Shown: piece after piece, positions 35,819-44,097 of the stretch
Position numbering within the stretch: the first letter of the stretch is position 1
Layout: every line of letters starts with the position of its first letter
DNA from: Vibrio gazogenes
Lineage (GTDB): Bacteria > Pseudomonadota > Gammaproteobacteria > Enterobacterales > Vibrionaceae
Direction: 5' to 3'
Length of the DNA: 64,000 nucleotides
Assembly (NCBI RefSeq): GCF_002196515.1
Contig: NZ_CP018835.1
Coordinates: 1,736,001 to 1,800,000 of the forward strand
Translations under genes and position numbers: made by a program
The notes under the pieces: generated by a model
What the model saw: only the letters and a program-made list of their open reading frames with translations
Databases searched by the model: none
Told to the model about the DNA's origin: nothing

Positions 35819-36955
35819 ATGAGTATCAATAAGAAACTGATTTACAAAACACTGCTGACCATCGTTGGTGTGATTATTTTAGCGGCCAGCGGACTGATGG
35901 CCTATCTGGCGATCCCTTCTGGCTTTCAGTCCCGCCAAGCGGAAGGCCCCAAGGTGTTGACGGAACTGTTGAGAATGGCTGAAAAAAGCCAGCCATTTAA
36001 CCCCGACCCGTATATCTCCAGCACCTATCGCCCCGGAGATCCGCTGTATGAGCCCGTACTGGCAATTCAACGTGATCGCTGGGATATAGCCCAAAAACTC
36101 CTGCAACCCTTAGTCGAACAAGGCAATGCTGACGCAATGTATTGGCTGGCTCATATCACCTATGATGATAGTTACTACTCCAGTGGCCCGGCAGCGAAAT
36201 TATTCCAGAAATCAGCGGTGCTGGGTAACCCGTATGCTGCATTACGGTTAGATATCAATGACCGTGAGTGTCAGATGTTTATGGGCGGTTACTGTGATAA
36301 AAAATGGGGAGAGCTCGGGCGAAAACTCCTGCAAGAGCGGGCAGCTCAAGGTGATAAAAAAGCAGAGTATTATCTGCTTCAGTATGATGAAAATAGCTCA
36401 GAAGAGGTGCATAAAAAACTAGAGCAGTTAGTCACTGAAAATGCAAAGAACCATTATTACCAGCCATTGATGAGACAAATTTATAATTATACTAGTGGAT
36501 TATACTTACCATTTTTGGAACAAAACAAATCTATTTCTATAGAGAAAAAAAAGTTAATTTCCAATTTATTGAGACTGGGAGCAAATAATAACTTTCCACC
36601 ATCTATGTATTATGTATATTCTTATAATGACATGTATTCTGAAGATTATGTAAAACGAGTAGTTGAACACAGTATATCTTTGAATGTTTCATCTTATATT
36701 TGTGAAGCTTATTATTCTAAAGTATCTAACAGATTGAGAAATGATGTTGTGAAAGGGGCTGCTTGTGCAATGGCGAATGATGTAGTTCGTGGCAATGGTA
36801 ATAATAGGGTTTCTATCTTTGATTTTAACTTGGATAAAAATAATATTGCTCCACTTACAGATGAAGAAAAAAGAGAATCAGATAGAATTGCAAAATTAAT
36901 ACTTAATGATATAACTCCTGTTATCTACATTGATGAAATGAACACAAGACCATAA
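35819..36955 (+). CDS. Sel1-repeat membrane-anchored immunity protein, copy 5
   Basis: A 378-residue protein. The anchor differs (ILAASGLMAYLAIPSGFQS). The Sel1 region has the RDRWDIAQKLLQ and DDSYYSSGPAAKLFQ blocks, with RLDINDRECQMFMGGYCDKKWG as in copy 3. The unique C-terminal half starts near RQIYNYTSGLYLPFLEQ (related to copy 1 for a short stretch) and ends ITPVIYIDEMNTRP. Confidence 0.7.
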   Translation: MSINKKLIYKTLLTIVGVIILAASGLMAYLAIPSGFQSRQAEGPKVLTELLRMAEKSQPFNPDPYISSTYRPGDPLYEPVLAIQRDRWDIAQKLLQPLVEQGNADAMYWLAHITYDDSYYSSGPAAKLFQKSAVLGNPYAALRLDINDRECQMFMGGYCDKKWGELGRKLLQERAAQGDKKAEYYLLQYDENSSEEVHKKLEQLVTENAKNHYYQPLMRQIYNYTSGLYLPFLEQNKSISIEKKKLISNLLRLGANNNFPPSMYYVYSYNDMYSEDYVKRVVEHSISLNVSSYICEAYYSKVSNRLRNDVVKGAACAMANDVVRGNGNNRVSIFDFNLDKNNIAPLTDEEKRESDRIAKLILNDITPVIYIDEMNTRP

Positions 36956-36964
36956 AAACTACAA

Positions 36965-36994
36965 AAAGAGGGATCAGCAATCTGATCCCTCTTT
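36965..36994 (+). terminator. Terminator after Sel1 copy 5
   Basis: Same arms and loop as Sel1 copy 1. Confidence 0.75.
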
Positions 36995-37001
36995 ATATTC
37001 C

Positions 37002-37187
37002 TTAAATCCCTTCGACGTCTTCTTTAATCAAATTTATTTCATCAAAGGTAATCAGATTATTGAGAAATAACAGCACTTCACGCAGTTCATTTTGGTTAAC
37101 GAAAGGTGCGGTATTCATGGCGAGAAAATCAATCAGATAACCGCGAGCAGTCAGGTGTAGATCATAATTAGGTTGTGAGTTCAGCAT
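37002..37187 (-). CDS. Small ORF family, copy H (61 aa)
   Basis: MLNSQPNYDLHLTARGYL start with AGGAGG, body as copy E, C-terminus INLIKEDVEGI as copy G. It is thus a mosaic of those two. Function unknown. Confidence 0.65.
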   Translation of the reverse strand: MLNSQPNYDLHLTARGYLIDFLAMNTAPFVNQNELREVLLFLNNLITFDEINLIKEDVEGI

Positions 37188-37455
37188 TGTAGCCTCCTGT
37201 AGATTTTCAAAAAATCACCACCAGAGGTTCCAATCTCAGAGGTGGTGAACTGAGCAAGGTTTGGAACTACCGCACCACAGGTTGCAGCCTGACAAAGTCA
37301 GCCCTATACCCAGCTCACCATAATAGGAGTGAGTAAAGGCTACACACAAAGGCTCATCTGTACAAGATAAGGCAATTTGTGCGTCTGTGGTTGAAACGGG
37401 GTTCCAATCCCGACACCGTTTTTATCGGTGCGAATTCAGGGTAAGCAGTGTCGGG
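37188..37455 (-). ncRNA. Structured leader, copy H
   Basis: Near-identical to copy E. a words: CTGTAG, ACCACAG, CTGTGGT. b words: TTCCAA, TTTGGAA, TTCCAA. Closing stem CCCGACAC/GTGTCGGG with the far strand at 37448-37455. Confidence 0.7.
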
Positions 37456-37526
37456 TTTGTTGGCGAGGTACAAGAAAATAAAGCGCGTGTGATAGAGCAA
37501 AATCCCATACTTTGTTCACACTCGGT

Positions 37527-37609
37527 TCGTCATAATTTTGCGAGTAATTTCACAGTGTGTTCTTTTATATATCAATCTATCAAGAACAATGCTGAGATTT
37601 CATTATAAT
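37527..37609 (+). promoter_or_regulatory. Diverged promoter cassette for the 37747 gene
   Basis: The upstream block TTTTGCGAGTAATTTCACA is intact at about 37534-37553 and TATAAT lies at 37604-37609. The TTCAT repeats are not preserved in between. It is therefore a relative of the immunity promoters that may have lost or altered the regulator site. Confidence 0.45.
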
Positions 37610-37746
37610 CGCCCTCTCTTAATCAAATGCGCCTGTTCATATCGTCAGTCGGCGTTAAATCAGCACCTAGATCAGTATTCACATAACGTGCGTATTGATC
37701 GCCCATATTTAAAATCGTCTTATCAAGTCAACGGAAGCCATCACGT

Positions 37747-38892
37747 ATGTTCTTTTACACCAATGTCCAGAGAGCCATTAAACTCGTTGATAAAAATGCA
37801 GTGCTTTACTCGCATGCTAAATTTCCCGGGTGGGAGATATCGTATGTGTGTATCGAAAATAATGGCCTTGTCGAGACCATCGATGCTTACGCGATCGTAA
37901 CATTAAAAAATGGACGGGTTATTTATGTGCCATTTGAAGATGTCGGCCAAGTCAGACTGCCCAACGACGATGAACTTCTCGGTTATGATATTCGTTTCCT
38001 CACTCCTGAACAGATGGCGGCCGCTGTTGATAAAAAGCGTCAGCTTGAATTCATCGTTGCTGTATGTCTGTTCCTCGGTTTTATTGCAGCGATACAGGGG
38101 ATCGCCTGGAAGCGACAACAGGATGAGCTTGCCATTCAGAATGCCATGCAAGCCATGAACAATATGCATCATCAAAACCGACAGGAAGCATACAACCTCT
38201 TAAAGCAAGCCGAAGCGACACTCGAGCAAAGAGAAAAAGATTTAGGGGCATTTTATGTCTATACCAATGCCCAAATGCCACTGGATGGTTATATGATCCC
38301 GAATCAGTACGGATTCTCCAGCTATGTCAATGAGATTCAGGACTATCTGGAACACCCCAGTTTTCGCAACGCTGACAGGGACTATGTTCAAAATGGTATG
38401 AATCCAATCTCTCTCTTTTTGAGCCACGAGAACACACAAGGCTACCGGGTTGGTATCTACATTGAAACGATGGATTATTATATAAATCAGTCCATTTATT
38501 ACCCCGGTGACAAGCATCAGAAAGATTCCTCGCTTTGGATCACTAAAATTCAGCCGGTCACTGACGCAGAGCGTGCAGAGTTCTTAACAAGAAACCCCAA
38601 TCTGACGCAAGAAGATCTCAAACAATACCAACTGGATAAAAGTCATTTCAGCCGTAGTTTTATTCTGAGTCAAGCGCTGCTCAATGGCGGTAAGATGAGC
38701 CAAGAGGCGTACATGCTGACCTCGGAAAATTTTGCCGGCAAGGAGCGGTTATTTTTTATCTCATCGAAGAGTACCCACCTGACCACTGAACAACAAGATC
38801 AGTTGATTGAAAAATTTATTCAACGTTATGATTTCAAAAGAAGTGACTTTAAAGATTATGCGTGGCGCAAAGTTTCGGTGATTGAAAAGTAA
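37747..38892 (+). CDS. Unknown membrane protein at the end of the immunity island
   Basis: A 381-residue protein not recognised as a known family. ATG is preceded by GGAAG 8 nt upstream. Residues 1-98 are soluble, with a YVPFEDVGQVRLP motif. A single membrane helix lies at about 99-121 (LEFIVAVCLFLGFIAAIQG), then a helical Gln- and Ala-rich stretch (130-165) and a C-terminal domain with LSHENTQGYRVGIYIETMD and ENFAGKERLFFISSKS. It is the last gene under the island's shared upstream block, so a T6SS-linked role such as immunity is possible but unproven. Confidence 0.6.
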   Translation: MFFYTNVQRAIKLVDKNAVLYSHAKFPGWEISYVCIENNGLVETIDAYAIVTLKNGRVIYVPFEDVGQVRLPNDDELLGYDIRFLTPEQMAAAVDKKRQLEFIVAVCLFLGFIAAIQGIAWKRQQDELAIQNAMQAMNNMHHQNRQEAYNLLKQAEATLEQREKDLGAFYVYTNAQMPLDGYMIPNQYGFSSYVNEIQDYLEHPSFRNADRDYVQNGMNPISLFLSHENTQGYRVGIYIETMDYYINQSIYYPGDKHQKDSSLWITKIQPVTDAERAEFLTRNPNLTQEDLKQYQLDKSHFSRSFILSQALLNGGKMSQEAYMLTSENFAGKERLFFISSKSTHLTTEQQDQLIEKFIQRYDFKRSDFKDYAWRKVSVIEK

Positions 38893-38962
38893 GAGGAACG
38901 CAATACTCACGATGATGACTCACGGTAACCGGCACGCCAATGATGATGAAAGGTCGTTTCAC

Positions 38963-39000
38963 AACCAACAAAGCCGGTCAATTGACCGGCTTTGTTGGTT
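38963..39000. terminator. Bidirectional terminator, island/core boundary
   Basis: A perfect 38-nt palindrome with arms AACCAACAAAGCCGGTCAA and its complement, and T-rich flanks. It separates the island from the yijD-fabR operon, which runs toward it. Confidence 0.75.
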
Positions 39001-39074
39001 ATATCGCGCTTGTTGAGAAAACAATTGTATTCACACTGCGGCTTGTCGCACTGATACCCTATAGCATCGCAGAG

Positions 39075-39428
39075 TTAGTGTTTTCCCCAATACCCCATTT
39101 TGCGGGCAATCCAGACCATTAACAACAACACCACGACGATCGCGAGAAAGTTCGAACCGGCTTCGGGGTACTGCGCTTTAACAAAGGCCGAATGACCAAA
39201 AGCACCGACAAAAAAGCAGGCAAGTCCCACCAGCGGAAAATCTTCTGAGACCGGCTGACGCAGGTACTCTTGATACAGTGCCTGAACCGCGAGAATTAAC
39301 GCTATCCAAGGGAAAATAGAAAACGTGATCTCACTCATGGTCATCGAAGACAGAATGGCATCACCACATACGCCGACAATAAAAGCAAGAATCAGATTCT
39401 TGCGCTCTGAGGTATTTTGACTCGACAT
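39075..39428 (-). CDS. yijD: YijD family inner-membrane protein
   Basis: A 117-residue protein with four hydrophobic segments and the YijD-like NLILAFIVGVCGDA and FVGAFGHSAFVKAQYPEAGSNF motifs. Its start overlaps the fabR stop by 1 nt (TAATG on the minus strand), the same fabR-yijD pair as in E. coli. The biochemical function of YijD is unknown. The overlap implies translational coupling and co-regulation with fabR. Confidence 0.85.
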   Translation of the reverse strand: MSSQNTSERKNLILAFIVGVCGDAILSSMTMSEITFSIFPWIALILAVQALYQEYLRQPVSEDFPLVGLACFFVGAFGHSAFVKAQYPEAGSNFLAIVVVLLLMVWIARKMGYWGKH

Positions 39429-40054
39429 TAATCAACTCCATCTCTCTGTTGATGTTTACGTGCAGCCCGATAACTTGCCGCACCTTTAGCAATCATTCTT
39501 AACTGAACAATTAATCGTTCTGCCAGTTCGTCGCGCTCACGCTTATCCAGATCCATCGCTTCTGCACCGGAGCTAAACACCAACGTCACGGAGGCTTCTG
39601 CCTGAGGCGCTGCGATTTCTCGCGCTAAGCCATTCAGGACAAGGTATTCGGTCAGTTCGGCAGAAAAATGTTGGATCTCTCTGGCCACAGCGGCCCGAAA
39701 ATCATAAGACGTTCCAGAGCGTTCTCTCAGCAATAAACGAAACACATTGGGACTGTTTTCGATAAACTCCATGAAAGTCTCGACCGAGGTGCGGATCACA
39801 CTGCCTTTGGTCGCAATACGCTGTCGTGCCTGGCGCATCAGTTGCCGCAGTAATAATCCCCCTTCATCAACCATCGTCAGCCCTAACTCATTCATATCAT
39901 CAAAATGGCGATAAAATGAAGTCGGGGCAATACCGGCTTCTCTGGCGACTTCTCTCAGGCTCAAACTGGAAAAACTCTGTTGTGCGCTCAATTGGCGAAA
40001 TGCAGCATCAATTAATGAACGACGGGTTTTTTCTTTCTGTTGAGCACGGATTCC
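39428..40054 (-). CDS. fabR: FabR, TetR-type repressor of unsaturated fatty acid synthesis
   Basis: A TetR-family protein with an N-terminal helix-turn-helix ([19 protein letters not shown]) and strong identity to E. coli FabR ([20 protein letters not shown] start, [22 protein letters not shown]). The start at 40054 is preferred over 40066 because the known protein core begins MG(I/V)[10 protein letters not shown]. FabR represses fabA and fabB in response to the acyl pool. It is divergent from sthA, the usual arrangement. Confidence 0.9.
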   Translation of the reverse strand, partial: GIRAQQKEKTRRSLIDAAFRQLSAQQSFSSLSLREVAREAGIAPTSFYRHFDDMNELGLTMVDEGGLLLRQLMRQARQRIATKGSVIRTSVETFMEFIENSPNVFRLLLRERSGTSYDFRAAVAREIQHFSAELTEYLVLNGLAREIAAPQAEASVTLVFSSGAEAMDLDKRERDELAERLIVQLRMIAKGAASYRAARKHQQRDGVD

Positions 40055-40307
40055 CATGGCGTACAATTCCTAAATCACAGCTAAAAACGATCTACTATAA
40101 CGCGAATTATTTTTTTATCGATAAACAATATCTCATCCTGCGCAAAATTTTCTCTTCAAACGAATTTCATAGCGGTATCAGCGATCATTATCACTGATCA
40201 CTTGGCAGAACGGAGACACAGACAAAGAATCCGTTACAATGATCCACTACAATGATGCGTTACAATATCATCATCAAAAAACCAACGAATATTCATCAGG
40301 AAGTCAT

Positions 40308-41708
40308 ATGTCAGAGACTCATCATTTCGATGCGATTGTCATCGGCAGTGGTCCCGGCGGTGAAGGTGCCGCAATGGGACTGACCAAAGCAGGGCTGAAT
40401 GTCGCCATCGTTGAAAAAGAGCAAAGTGTCGGTGGCGGATGTACCCATTGGGGGACGATTCCATCAAAAGCCTTAAGACATGCCGTCAGCCGTATCATCG
40501 AATTCAACAGCAACCCGCTGTTTTGCCATAACAACACCAGCCTCCACGCCACATTCCCCAACATTCTGTTACATGCCAAATCTGTCATCGATAAACAGAC
40601 ACGATTACGGCAAGGGTTTTATGATCGCAACAAGTGTACGTTACTGTTTGGTGTTGCCCAGTTTATTGATAGCCACACGATTGAAATTCTTCAGTCTGAT
40701 GGCAGCAAAGAGCGTTATACCGCAGATAAATTTGTAATCGCCACAGGTTCACGCCCTTATCAGCCGGATGATGTCGATTTCAATCATCCCCGAATCTACG
40801 ATAGTGACTCGATCCTCAACCTCGAACACGACCCACGCCATATCCTCATCTATGGTGCAGGCGTCATCGGCTGTGAATATGCGTCGATCTTCCGTGGACT
40901 TGGGGTGAAAGTTGACCTGATTAATACCCGTGACCGTTTATTATCTTTTCTGGATAATGAGGTCTCAGATGCACTGTCATACCACTTCTGGAATAACGGC
41001 GTGGTGATTCGTAATGATGAAACCTATCAGAACATTGAAGTTTGCCAGGACGGGGTGATTGTTCACCTGAAATCAGGCAAGAAAATGAAGGCTGACTGTC
41101 TGCTCTATGCGAATGGCAGAACGGGCAATACCGATCGGTTAAATCTGGAAGCATTGGGATTAACCGCTGACTCTCGTGGTCAACTGGCAGTCAACCGGAG
41201 TTACCAAACCGAAATGGCACATATTTATGCCGTCGGTGATGTCATTGGCTACCCTAGCCTCGCCAGCGCCGCTTATGACCAAGGCCGCTTCGTCGCACAA
41301 ATCATCGCATTCGGGGCAAGTAACAGTCAGCTGATTGAAGATATTCCGACCGGGATATACACCATTCCTGAAATCAGTTCCGTCGGCAAAACCGAGCAGG
41401 AGCTGACCAATGCCAAGATCCCTTATGAGGTGGGTCGTTCTTCTTTTAAACATCTGGCACGCGCGCAAATCGCAGGCACCGATGTAGGGAGTTTGAAGAT
41501 TCTGTTCCACCGAGAAACCAAAGAAATCCTCGGGATTCACTGTTTCGGTGAGCGGGCTGCGGAAATCATTCATATCGGTCAGGCCATCATGGAACAAAAA
41601 GGCACCGCCAATACCATTGAATATTTCGTCAATACGACGTTTAACTATCCAACAATGGCGGAAGCCTATCGGGTCGCCGCATTAAACGGCTTGAACCGCC
41701 TGTTCTAA
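40308..41708 (+). CDS. sthA: Soluble pyridine nucleotide transhydrogenase SthA
   Basis: A 466-residue flavoprotein; this start gives exactly the E. coli length and is preceded by CAGGAAG. FAD-binding GSGPGGEG near the N-terminus, then the [15 protein letters not shown] motif, where only one cysteine of the usual redox pair remains, as in all SthA. NAD(P)-binding [13 protein letters not shown], a second FAD motif in [10 protein letters not shown], and a C-terminal dimerisation domain ([12 protein letters not shown]). It interconverts NADPH and NADH in the cytoplasm. Confidence 0.93.
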   Translation: MSETHHFDAIVIGSGPGGEGAAMGLTKAGLNVAIVEKEQSVGGGCTHWGTIPSKALRHAVSRIIEFNSNPLFCHNNTSLHATFPNILLHAKSVIDKQTRLRQGFYDRNKCTLLFGVAQFIDSHTIEILQSDGSKERYTADKFVIATGSRPYQPDDVDFNHPRIYDSDSILNLEHDPRHILIYGAGVIGCEYASIFRGLGVKVDLINTRDRLLSFLDNEVSDALSYHFWNNGVVIRNDETYQNIEVCQDGVIVHLKSGKKMKADCLLYANGRTGNTDRLNLEALGLTADSRGQLAVNRSYQTEMAHIYAVGDVIGYPSLASAAYDQGRFVAQIIAFGASNSQLIEDIPTGIYTIPEISSVGKTEQELTNAKIPYEVGRSSFKHLARAQIAGTDVGSLKILFHRETKEILGIHCFGERAAEIIHIGQAIMEQKGTANTIEYFVNTTFNYPTMAEAYRVAALNGLNRLF

Positions 41709-41718
41709 TCGAGGGCAA

Positions 41719-41756
41719 GCCACTTGCAGATTTGATTTGCAAGTGGCGTTGCTTTT
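41719..41756 (+). terminator. sthA terminator
   Basis: GCCACTTGCA/TGCAAGTGGC stem (41719-41747) followed by GTTGCTTTT, 10 nt after the sthA stop. Confidence 0.65.
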
Positions 41757-41865
41757 CGTCTGCGATGCTTGGTTTTGTCTCATTGCAGGTTTTGTTTTAC
41801 ACACAAAGCCTGCATACGATACGAGAGCCATCCAGCATTACCAATCACAATTTACCAATAACAAT

Positions 41866-42684
41866 TTACCAATGACAACGAATCACGACAGGAGTGTAAC
41901 GGAATTGGCAGCTTGTCAGGCGACAAACCAAGCGCTGCCATATTTTCCAACGCCGACATGGATAATTTAATGGTGAGAAGCGCTGCACATCTTTGACCCA
42001 CGGCAAGCAGTTCAATACCGCATGATCGGGGGCTGCAAAGCCATGTTGATAAGAACCGGAACCCAGCCGTTGCCCTAAACGCGTACCGGTTTTATCGCCA
42101 GCCAGCAGTAAACACGCATGAGCATGAGGGAAGGTCAGCCCAAGCGTTCTGATAAAGGCGGCCACATGCTCTGACTGCGTTTCAAGCAAAGCGTGTTCAC
42201 AAAGAATCAAGACCGGAACGGAGTCTGAAATATTGATGGTTTTTAACCACGTTAATGATGTGACGCTACCACTGATATGCTGATAACGTTCACTGGGATG
42301 GAATAATCGCTGTCGCCAGATCAAATGCTCAGACACATCCACTTCCAGCCAATGGCAACGACCATTATCAACCCGATAAAACCGAGTATCTAAGCCGGCA
42401 CCGACGTTGATCACCCAAGCATCCGGATAGGTAGAAAGAAACTCACGAACTTGTTGATCACAGATCTGAGTCAGTGTGACATGGAGTAACTGCTTTTGAT
42501 CAATATTGCCACTCCGGCAATCGGGAGCGACCTGACAGGACAAACAGGCTTGAGCGGCAATCGGGTCATAAATCAGGCCATTGTCTGCTAGGCTTTCCCG
42601 GCTTCGGAACCAAAGCGGCTCAATAAGATGTGCGGGAATTTGATAGTGTTCTCGATGCTTCCGGCAATAATATGACATCGTCAT
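41866..42684 (-). CDS. Putative SAM-dependent O-methyltransferase (LCM-like), Fur box upstream
   Basis: A 272-residue protein with the leucine-carboxyl-methyltransferase-like signature INVGAGLDTRFYR, followed by WLEVDVSEHLIWRQRL and CEHALLETQSEHV. An unusual N-terminal cysteine cluster (CLSCQVAPDCRSGN, plus YYCRKH) could bind metal, which is speculation. AGAGGA precedes ATG; a second ATG lies two codons on. A Fur-box-like sequence sits 23 nt upstream, so expression is probably iron-repressed. The substrate is unknown; a role in siderophore or secondary metabolism is possible. Confidence 0.7.
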   Translation of the reverse strand: MTMSYYCRKHREHYQIPAHLIEPLWFRSRESLADNGLIYDPIAAQACLSCQVAPDCRSGNIDQKQLLHVTLTQICDQQVREFLSTYPDAWVINVGAGLDTRFYRVDNGRCHWLEVDVSEHLIWRQRLFHPSERYQHISGSVTSLTWLKTINISDSVPVLILCEHALLETQSEHVAAFIRTLGLTFPHAHACLLLAGDKTGTRLGQRLGSGSYQHGFAAPDHAVLNCLPWVKDVQRFSPLNYPCRRWKIWQRLVCRLTSCQFRYTPVVIRCHW

Positions 42685-42706
42685 TATCCTCTAAAGTCGG
42701 TTTAGA

Positions 42707-42721
42707 TGATAATGAATATCA
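42707..42721 (-). promoter_or_regulatory. Fur-box-like operator
   Basis: TGATAATGAATATCA matches the 7-1-7 Fur consensus with one mismatch, located just upstream of the methyltransferase start. Confidence 0.65.
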
Positions 42722-42732
42722 ATACCATTAGC

Positions 42733-42761
42733 AAGTTATTGAGAGAGATTCTCAATAACTT
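42733..42761. repeat. Perfect inverted repeat between lexA and methyltransferase
   Basis: AAGTTATTGAGA and TCTCAATAACTT separated by 5 nt. It could be the lexA terminator (no clear U-tract) or a second operator for the downstream gene. Confidence 0.6.
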
Positions 42762-42790
42762 ACGCTGTCAGATGTTTTACCATCAGTCAG

Positions 42791-43414
42791 TTACATCCAA
42801 TCGGTATTACGGATAATTCCAACAGCGACCCCTTCAATCGTCAATTCCTGAGCCGTGAGATCGACCTCAATGGGAGTAAAGTCTTCATTTTCCGCATGTA
42901 ACAACACTTTAGCCCCTTGGCGATCAAGACGTTTCACCGTGACATCATCTTCGACACGGGCAACCACGATCTGACCATTTCTGACATCCTGCGTTTTATG
43001 CACGGCCAGCAAATCGCCATCCATGATGCCAATATTTTTCATACTCTCACCGTGAACTCGCAGCAGAAAATCAGCTTGGGGTTTGAACATGGCGGGATCG
43101 ACCTGATAGTGTGCTTCAACATGTTCCTGCGCCAGAATCGGTTCACCCGCGGCAACGCGACCAATCAATGGCAGACCTTCTTCAACCGGGTCATGTGCAG
43201 AGTCGAGCAGAATACGTATGCCTCGAGAAGCGCCCGGAACAATTTCAATCACTTGTTTACGCGCAAGTGCTTTCAAATGTTCTTCAGCCGCATTGGCAGA
43301 ACGGAATCCCAATTCTTTCGCGATTTCAGCGCGAGTCGGTGGCATTCCGGAATCTTCAATCCGGCTTTTGATCAAATCAAAGACCTGTTGTTGGCGTGGT
43401 GTTAAAGGCTTCAT
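42791..43414 (-). CDS. lexA: LexA, SOS repressor
   Basis: A 207-residue protein: N-terminal winged helix ([21 protein letters not shown]), self-cleavage site Ala89-Gly90 in RVAAGEP, catalytic Ser124 ([10 protein letters not shown]) and Lys161 (VTVKRL). It represses the SOS regulon and is inactivated by RecA-stimulated autocleavage. Two LexA boxes lie directly upstream, so it is autoregulated. It lies next to dgkA with plsB divergent, as in enterobacteria. Confidence 0.95.
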   Translation of the reverse strand: MKPLTPRQQQVFDLIKSRIEDSGMPPTRAEIAKELGFRSANAAEEHLKALARKQVIEIVPGASRGIRILLDSAHDPVEEGLPLIGRVAAGEPILAQEHVEAHYQVDPAMFKPQADFLLRVHGESMKNIGIMDGDLLAVHKTQDVRNGQIVVARVEDDVTVKRLDRQGAKVLLHAENEDFTPIEVDLTAQELTIEGVAVGIIRNTDWM

Positions 43415-43421
43415 AATTCAC

Positions 43422-43457
43422 CTGTCTTTTTATACAGTTAACTGTGAGTATATCCAG
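43422..43457 (-). promoter_or_regulatory. Two LexA boxes
   Basis: CTGTCTTTTTATACAG (43422-43437) fits CTGT-N8-ACAG exactly. CTGTGAGTATATCCAG (43442-43457) has one mismatch in the second half. The 20-bp spacing is like the tandem boxes of E. coli lexA. Confidence 0.85.
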
Positions 43458-43506
43458 TATTCTGATAAATGAAAAGTGAATCTTTCAAACCCAGTCTTTG
43501 AAAGAC

Positions 43507-43869
43507 TTAGAATATAAAAATATCGACCCAGATATAAAGTGACATAAGAATCGAGAGTAACACGGCGGCAGAGCCCATATCCTTGGCCTGTCCCGCCAGT
43601 TGGTGGTGCTCAGTGCCGATGCGATCGACAACAGCCTCAATCGCACTATTTAAAAGCTCAACGATCAAAACCACCAGCAACGAACCAATGAGCAGTAAGC
43701 GCTCGATTTGGGTGACCTCTGCGAACAAGGCGATGGGTATCAGGATCAGACATACAATCAGCTCTTCCCGAAAAGCCGCTTCACCAATGATCGCGGCACG
43801 AATGCCCTGATAGGAATATTTCGCTGCGTTCAATATACGTGTTAAACCTTGAGCTGGTTTCTGTTGCAT
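43507..43869 (-). CDS. dgkA: Diacylglycerol kinase DgkA
   Basis: A 120-residue integral membrane protein with three hydrophobic segments and the family signature VELLNSAIEAVVDRIG followed by AKDMGSAAV. It phosphorylates diacylglycerol to phosphatidic acid in the inner membrane, recycling lipid from membrane-derived oligosaccharide synthesis. It sits upstream of lexA and is divergent from plsB, another phospholipid gene. Confidence 0.92.
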   Translation of the reverse strand: MQQKPAQGLTRILNAAKYSYQGIRAAIIGEAAFREELIVCLILIPIALFAEVTQIERLLLIGSLLVVLIVELLNSAIEAVVDRIGTEHHQLAGQAKDMGSAAVLLSILMSLYIWVDIFIF

Positions 43870-44097
43870 AGATTTTTCCGATTAATGAATGTGAATAGGG
43901 ACATCTGGACAAACAGAGAGAATCCTATCACGACGGTGGCAGAGAACAGTAGTAGTACACAAAAATAGTCGTGAGTAGTAAAAGGTTGCCCCTGTTTCTG
44001 TTATTCTAAGCCACATTCCGGTGGCCAGAACGATATCATTCATGTTGTGACAATCTGGCCCCAATTTCGTTATTCATTCTTGAGAGTCCGAGCTTTT

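Noticed and set aside
7166..37455. Integron attC sites or cassette array
   Set aside because: The units are ordered and contain inverted repeats, but no attC core consensus, no integrase, and the repeats carry their own promoters and an ORF in the opposite direction.
17427..37455. CRISPR array
   Set aside because: The repeats are kilobase-scale gene duplications, not short repeats with unique spacers, and no cas genes are present.
38940..39122. 60-codon plus-strand ORF after the unknown membrane gene
   Set aside because: It spans the perfect terminator palindrome and runs into the end of yijD on the other strand; no ribosome site.
40239..40307. 23-residue N-terminal extension of SthA
   Set aside because: The ATG at 40308 has a good ribosome site and yields the standard 466 residues.
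44047..44097. 17-residue N-terminal extension of PlsB
   Set aside because: Starting at 44098 gives the family length of 807 residues and a family-like N-terminus.
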